7,843 nt of DNA from Candidatus Woesearchaeota archaeon. GTDB taxonomy: Archaea > Nanobdellota > Nanobdellia > SCGC-AAA011-G17 > VGLX01. The DNA lies in NCBI GenBank assembly GCA_016866645.1, contig VGLX01000049.1, forward strand, positions 1 through 7,843, written 5' to 3'. How positions within the stretch are numbered: position 1 is the first letter of the stretch; each line of letters begins with the position of its first letter. Positions 1 to 5,000 of this stretch are shown here, one piece after another. The position numbers and the translations under genes are program-made. A model generated the notes under the pieces. That model was not told the origin of the DNA. It did no database searches and saw only the letters and a program-made list of their open reading frames with translations.

Positions 1-751
1 TCATGCTCATGACAGATATGTTTAAAGAGCCTTTATTAGCGACGCACCATTCGATGCCTGATAGCAGATCAGATGACGTGCATCCTCCTCCAGAATCACA
101 GACTTTCATCATAGCAATGTTTGATCCAGGTGCTACGCCTATCACACTGCCCTTAGCCGATGCTATTCCTGCCACATGAGTGCCGTGGCCATGGTCATCT
201 TCACAAGTCGTTGTGCCATCAATAAACGTTTGACATCCTATGATCTTACCTTCGAACGAAGGATGGTCTGTGTCTATTCCTGTGTCTAATATGCATATCG
301 TCTCGCCTGCGCCTGTTAAGTTCTGCCCATCAACTTGATAAGCGTGAGTTCTTGAGGCGTTTATCATAGGAACCGATTCAGCAAGGTTTACAGTATAGAC
401 TTTATCAAAGATTATCCGTTCAACTTTAGGATTGTTTTTCAAAGATTCTAATCCTTCTCTCGTTACTTCTCCTGAGAAACCATTAACCAAAGAGAAGCCA
501 TGACCTTTCTTAAAACCGTTAACGGAGAATGTTTCAGTGTTTCTCTTAGCCGACCTGAGTCGTATGTTTTTATCAGAGTCTTTTAACAATACTATCACCT
601 TTGCTTTGCCTTCTATGTCTAGACTATTAAGCACTTCTTCATCGACTACTGATTGCTGCGCTTGAACAAGAACAACATTAGATAAGTATAGTGCAGTCAA
701 GATAAATGATAAGACTAAGAATATGGTTATTAGCCCCCTCATTTTTTTCAT
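1..751 (-). CDS. Secreted subtilisin-like serine protease (peptidase S8), N-terminal 250 residues; C-terminus outside window
   Basis: Read from the minus strand; the frame stays open from the ATG at 751 to the window edge, so the gene is cut and not broken. Residues 1-3 are MKK, followed by a hydrophobic stretch (about 7-29) and a likely cleavage after LVQA (about residue 31): a signal peptide, so the enzyme is exported. Residues about 35-120 look like an inhibitor-type propeptide (VIVLLKD at 52-58, SGEVTREGLESL at 93-104). The S8 catalytic domain starts near 145: catalytic Asp156 in DTGID and catalytic His189 in DHGHGTHVAG, then GVAPGS at 205-210 and the WCV...NISVMSM strand at 235-250. The catalytic Ser and oxyanion Asn lie beyond the window. 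Cysteines at 173, 183, 218, 224 and 236 could form disulfides. An alternative ATG at codon 4 (742) is possible, but 751 fits the promoter. The substrate is unknown; propeptide maturation or surface-protein processing are inferences. The family call is secure. Confidence 0.93.
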   Translation of the reverse strand, partial: MKKMRGLITIFLVLSFILTALYLSNVVLVQAQQSVVDEEVLNSLDIEGKAKVIVLLKDSDKNIRLRSAKRNTETFSVNGFKKGHGFSLVNGFSGEVTREGLESLKNNPKVERIIFDKVYTVNLAESVPMINASRTHAYQVDGQNLTGAGETICILDTGIDTDHPSFEGKIIGCQTFIDGTTTCEDDHGHGTHVAGIASAKGSVIGVAPGSNIAMMKVCDSGGGCTSSDLLSGIEWCVANKGSLNISVMSM

Positions 752-778
752 CGTTGAAGACTTGTAAGTATTGAGACT

Positions 779-789
779 TATTTAAATTT
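779..789 (-). promoter_or_regulatory. TATA box of the subtilisin-like protease gene
   Basis: The minus strand reads AAATTTAAATA here, centred about 33 bases before the ATG at 751. An archaeal TATA box sits about 26 bases before the transcription start, which would give a start near 757 and a leader of only a few bases. No Shine-Dalgarno sequence is visible between it and the ATG. The box overlaps the TAA stop codon (782-784) of the upstream Rpp30 gene, so the protease has its own promoter despite the tight spacing. Confidence 0.6.
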
Positions 790-1378
790 TGTCAATTATT
801 TCTACACCTTCACTTACCATAAGCCACCTATGCTTTCTCTCATGCCCTATCTCAGAAACAGTCTGGAGTGATTCCATAGCCTCTGCAGGATGCATGCCTA
901 TCACTATTCCGAAGCTCAGAAGATCGCTTTTGCTTCTCATCTGCCACTTAGTCCTAGCAAAACTTCCCAATACCATGCGGAGCTTATGCTTTCGGCACAG
1001 CCTTACGTTCTGTATCATCCTGCCAAGAGTCTCTGCCCTAACGACCCCTTCGCTTCTTAAGACATCGTTGAAGTTAAAGCCTATAGCAATGTTGTTCTTC
1101 TTAGCTAATTTGCAAACGACCATATCAAGGCCTGAATTCCTGTGATGGAAAGAATCCCTCTTGACACCTTTCTCCGGGCTTAAGAGTAGGTCTACTTTTT
1201 TCTCTTCTACAACATTACGGTTGTTCTTGCTGCCTATGACCACTCTTAGGCCGTGCTCAGCATCAAGCTTTTTTTTAAGATCTTTCCTGCTGTTGAACTC
1301 TATAAGGCTTATTTTCAGAGCTTTATCAAACCCGAGGTCTAAGAAATGCTCTTCGCAGAGTGTTAAGTCTATGAACAT
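782..1378 (-). CDS. rnp3: Ribonuclease P protein component 3 (Rpp30 / RNP3)
   Basis: The 198-residue product is a protein subunit of archaeal RNase P, which with the RNA subunit and the Pop5, Rpp21 and Rpp29 proteins removes 5' leaders from pre-tRNA in the cytoplasm. The family has a PHP-like TIM-barrel fold. Recognisable blocks are MFIDL at the start, VDLLLSPEK at about 62-70, HHRNSGLDMVVCKLAKKNNIAIGFNF in the middle (RNSGLD and IAIGF are the family signature), the basic stretch NVRLCRKHKLRMVLGS, and K.QMRSKSDLLSFGIVIGM near the C-terminus (compare W.MRSP.DL..LG.LLGM in relatives). It is slightly shorter than many archaeal Rpp30 proteins, with compact N-terminal strands and no sign of breakage. 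The ATG at 1378 is preferred because a TATA box lies 25-35 bases ahead, implying an almost leaderless mRNA. The stop codon lies inside the promoter of the next gene. Confidence 0.92.
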   Translation of the reverse strand: MFIDLTLCEEHFLDLGFDKALKISLIEFNSRKDLKKKLDAEHGLRVVIGSKNNRNVVEEKKVDLLLSPEKGVKRDSFHHRNSGLDMVVCKLAKKNNIAIGFNFNDVLRSEGVVRAETLGRMIQNVRLCRKHKLRMVLGSFARTKWQMRSKSDLLSFGIVIGMHPAEAMESLQTVSEIGHERKHRWLMVSEGVEIIDKI

Positions 1379-1380
1379 GT

Positions 1381-1427
1381 TAACTTCTTTAATCGTAAAG
1401 CCTTATATTTAAATCTAACTTCTTTAA
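1381..1427 (-). repeat. Perfect 12-bp direct repeat flanking the Rpp30 TATA box (candidate operator)
   Basis: The minus strand reads TTAAAGAAGTTA at 1416-1427 and again at 1381-1392, with no mismatch. The distal copy includes the TAA stop of the upstream gene (1424-1426) and sits at the position of the BRE/upstream flank. The proximal copy covers the predicted transcription start, just ahead of the ATG. The TATA box at 1403-1413 lies between them. The repeat is seen directly; a regulatory role is inferred from its position. Confidence 0.5.
1403..1413 (-). promoter_or_regulatory. TATA box of the Rpp30 gene
   Basis: The minus strand reads TTTAAATATAA, centred about 30 bases before the ATG at 1378, predicting a transcription start within a few bases of the start codon. 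It lies in the 45-base gap after the stop of the pilin-like gene, between the two copies of a 12-bp direct repeat. No Shine-Dalgarno sequence precedes the ATG, which agrees with a leaderless or very short-leader transcript. Confidence 0.65.
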
Positions 1428-2092
1428 GTATAGCCTACAGAGCTGTCTTCTCTGTATTCCCCTCGTAAATACCCTTCTCCCCCAACTGTCACTCTTTTTT
1501 GTGGGCCTTCTTCCATGAGGTTTATTATCATTAGTTGTGCCTTGTTCTCTTCTATTTTGAATGGGTACCATATGACCTCTTCTCGTCCGTCTGTCGTATC
1601 TACGATGCCCACCCAGATCCTTTCAGTTAACGGAAGATTCGTAAAACAGGTTCTTAGCTCCCCAAGTTCTGCAGCGTTAAGGTTTATGTCTATGCCTCGC
1701 AATATGAGTATAGATGGAACTTTCTCAAAGCACCCGTCAAGGCTTACTATGCTTTTGCCATCATCAATTTTTATAGGCTTTTTCAGGTAATTCCCAACTC
1801 GGACCTTATTATCATAGCTTAACGTGTAGATTATTCCGAAGTTAGGATTCTGCGATTTTGAATAAGACATGAACAGTGTTGTGAAATTAGTGAAAGACTC
1901 TGTCACGTCGCCATTCGTCGATACTATCGAGTTTATCAGCTTAGCACTCTCAACCTCGTAATTACCGGTTATCTTCTCAAAATCACCCTTAAACTCGTAA
2001 ACCTTAGCAAAGTTATAGACTACTGACAGGCTGTAGATAGCAAGGGCCATTATCAGCGCTGCGATGATGTACACTTGTCCTTTCTTGTTCAT
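1424..2092 (-). CDS. Membrane-anchored protein with pilin-like N-terminus, coupled to the giant propeller protein
   Basis: I do not recognise a named family for this 222-residue protein. It opens MNKKGQVYIIAALIM: two lysines, then G5-Q6, then a hydrophobic helix running to about residue 28. That layout resembles a class III (prepilin-type) signal in which cleavage would fall between Gly5 and Gln6, although it lacks a clear Glu after the cleavage site. It could instead be a plain N-terminal membrane anchor. The rest is probably extracytoplasmic and beta-rich: NFTTLFMSYSKS near 68, one Cys in LDGCFEK and one in LRTCFTN that could pair, and a polar Gly/Glu-rich tail (GGEGYLRGEYRED). The start is firm: the ATG overlaps the TGA of the upstream giant gene as ATGA, and GGAGG lies 8 bases before it. 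Coupled translation suggests that the two products act together at the surface. A pilin or minor-pilin role is inference. Confidence 0.72.
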   Translation of the reverse strand: MNKKGQVYIIAALIMALAIYSLSVVYNFAKVYEFKGDFEKITGNYEVESAKLINSIVSTNGDVTESFTNFTTLFMSYSKSQNPNFGIIYTLSYDNKVRVGNYLKKPIKIDDGKSIVSLDGCFEKVPSILILRGIDINLNAAELGELRTCFTNLPLTERIWVGIVDTTDGREEVIWYPFKIEENKAQLMIINLMEEGPQKRVTVGGEGYLRGEYREDSSVGYT

Positions 2093-5000
2093 CTTCCAAC
2101 CCTCCGCAGCTTCATCGTAGATATAATAGGTTTGTGCTTCCTTTCTATGTTCAACATGAGGAGGCTGAGCATAGCGACAAAGAACAGGCTGCCTAACAAA
2201 ACAATCACTAGGTCTTTATCATATGTCAATTTTAAACATTCTAATCTTCCGCAATCTTCAGCACAGAAGCATTCTTCGCCCGTGCTGCATTGGCTGTCGC
2301 CGCATACGAATAATATCCTAGGGATGTTCTCAACACCTTGGCAGTTAAGCGCACAACTGCCTCCGCAATCCACCCCTTCTTCGTCTGAGTCTTTTACACC
2401 ATTGTAACAATTAGGACAATTATGGTCACACTCTTTAGTATCCATATTAATCACATACACGGGCTTATTCTTAACCGACAAAGCATGGACCTCTAACTCT
2501 TCTCTCGCACCGCCCCTATCACCCGACACACTGGTTATCAGATCGTTATCAACTTTAGCGGTGTTCACGACCTCATCAATGTAGTCAGCACCGCCCTCAG
2601 GTATGACCTCTTCAGGAGTGTCTAAATCTAAAGGTGTTATGAAATCTGATGGGACTTCTAATGCGGGAGGCATTTCTTCTTCCTCTTCTTCAATTGGAAC
2701 TTCAGGGACTACGGGCTCTGGAATCGGCTTGGGTATTATTTCTGTTTCAGAAGGATAAGTATAGTCCGTAGAAGTTGTGCCACCGCTTGTTGGCGTTTCT
2801 TCAACAGCAGCCGGGGTCTCTTCGCTGGTATATGAGCTGAATCCTGTAACGTTGAATTCTAAAACACCGCCCGAATAGCTGAGCTTAGTACAAACATCGG
2901 CAGGACATAACGTGCCATCTCTTAGGATTCTAGGATTAGAGAAAGTAAGCCCGTAAAAAGAAAGAACAGCCGACTTGTTAAGGTCAACACCAAAATCTGA
3001 CATTAAACCTTCAATATCAATTGTGATATTATTGTTACTGACTACCATGTAACCAGTCATATTGCTACCGTTGCTTAAGTCCAAGATTTCATCAGTGAAG
3101 TTTATCATACCCAATGTGCTAACTTCGTATATATAACCTGAAACATTAGATGAGTTTTCTTCATTTTCCAAGTTAGTGGTGTTACCATCCCCGCCTTCGA
3201 TAAAAATAATGCTTAAGTCCCAAAGTTCAGAAGTGTTGACATTGTTAAAAGTGTCATTGCAGCTAACGCTCCAGTTATACCTTCCTTCAGTAAGTCCGAC
3301 TGAAAAGTTAGCATACCTCTCATTAGTAACATTAGTAGCGTTAAGCTCTCCGTTTATTGTCAACCAACAGGTATCTAGATTAATGTCTATCGCCGTGTAG
3401 TTGAAATACACTTGGCCGTCAGTATCTATGCGGGCGTTTAACGGGGTGTTAAGGTTAACACGGGGTATATAGTCTGAAGAGTATATGTAAGTCCTTCCGG
3501 CTCGGTTTTTACCTGACGGAGCAGAATAAGGTGCACCCACCATTATATCTGCGTAGTCATCATCATTGATATCCCCGACATCAACATTCCAACCAAACAC
3601 TTCACCAGCCATAGTCGCATTAATGGTTATGTTAGCCAATAATGAAGCGTTCTGATTTATTGCTGAAGTGTAGTTTTCTCCAAAAAAGAGATAAACCGCC
3701 CCATCACCATTACCTGTTCCGCTAATACCGATTGATCCGTTAGGAAGTGTAACTGCACCGTCATAACCTCCAACTGCTAAATCAGCATAACCGTCATTGT
3801 TGAAATCCCCAACATCAATACCTGACCCGAACTCTTCAGGGTATGTTCCATTGATAGTAATGTTAGCATAGCTTCCAGCGCCTAGTCCTGCCGGGCCAGG
3901 GAAGCCGTTAATCGCAGAGCCATCATTATACGCTGCTCCGAAGAAGACATAAGCCTGACCCTCATAGGTGCCTTGTGTTCCAACACCGATTATTATATCT
4001 GAATAACCATCGTTATTCACATCTCCGGTATGAAGGCTACGATAATCGCCTAGCTGGTCCCAAGCTGAACCATTGATCGTGAAGTTTGCATAGCTAGAAT
4101 ATTTCTCATTAATCGCTGAAGTGTAAGCTGCTCCGAAATACACGAGCACTTGGCCCGCATTATTAACAGCAGGCGTATCAGCATAACGTGCACCGACCAA
4201 TATGTCCGCATAACCATCATCGTTTATATCACCGCTGCCTACATCGCTTCCAAGATCCATGCTGCTCTCAGTAGCGTTTAGTGTTATGTTCGCATAGGAG
4301 TTAAACTCACTCATGCTTATTGTTCCGAAGTTGGCTCCGAAGAGAACACTAACTTGACCCGCCGTATTTATCGGAGCGCTATGGCGGGCGTTCGGTGAAC
4401 CGACGATTATGTCATCATAGTTATCATTGTTAACATCCCCTACAGCAACAGACTCGCCAAGACGTGACTCGGCTGTGCCATTAAGGGTTATGTTAGCATA
4501 AGAACCAGACTGCTCGTTGATTGTTGAAGTGAAACTAGCACCGTAAAAAACTAGAACCTGGCCTGAACTGTCGTCTGTTTGGAAACCTGAATCATATGAA
4601 GACGGTGGGCTAGCAGCCTTAGATCCGACTATGATATCATCATATCCGTCGTTGTTAATGTCGCCGCTGGCAACATCCCATCCTAAACCATCAGCATGGT
4701 TATGCAAACCAACAAGAGCGGATGTGCCATTGATAGTTATGTTAGCATACGTAGCGTCCATATCCGTGATACCATTATTAGGCGCTCCGAAGAAGACAAA
4801 AACTTGGCCCGAATTAGTTGCCCCTACTGGAGATGGCGGGTCAGCATTGGAATCTCCAGCTATCAGGTCTTTGTAACCATCACCATTAACATCGCCAGTA
4901 GCAAAAGTCCAACCAAGCTGGTCATCTGCTACTTTACCATCAATCTTTGTTAATAAGATGGCAAAAGGAACATTTATGTCCAAAGTGAACGTTCCGACGG

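Noticed and set aside
1389..1571. A minus-strand 60-codon frame overlapping the end of the pilin-like gene
   Set aside because: It is out of frame with the coupled gene, its composition is Arg-rich and unlike a folded protein, and it would end inside the Rpp30 promoter. It is a shadow frame.
2675..2694. A Glu-rich triplet run that might be a frameshift or contingency repeat
   Set aside because: Codons are mixed GAA/GAG, the frame continues normally on both sides, and triplet slippage would not change the frame.
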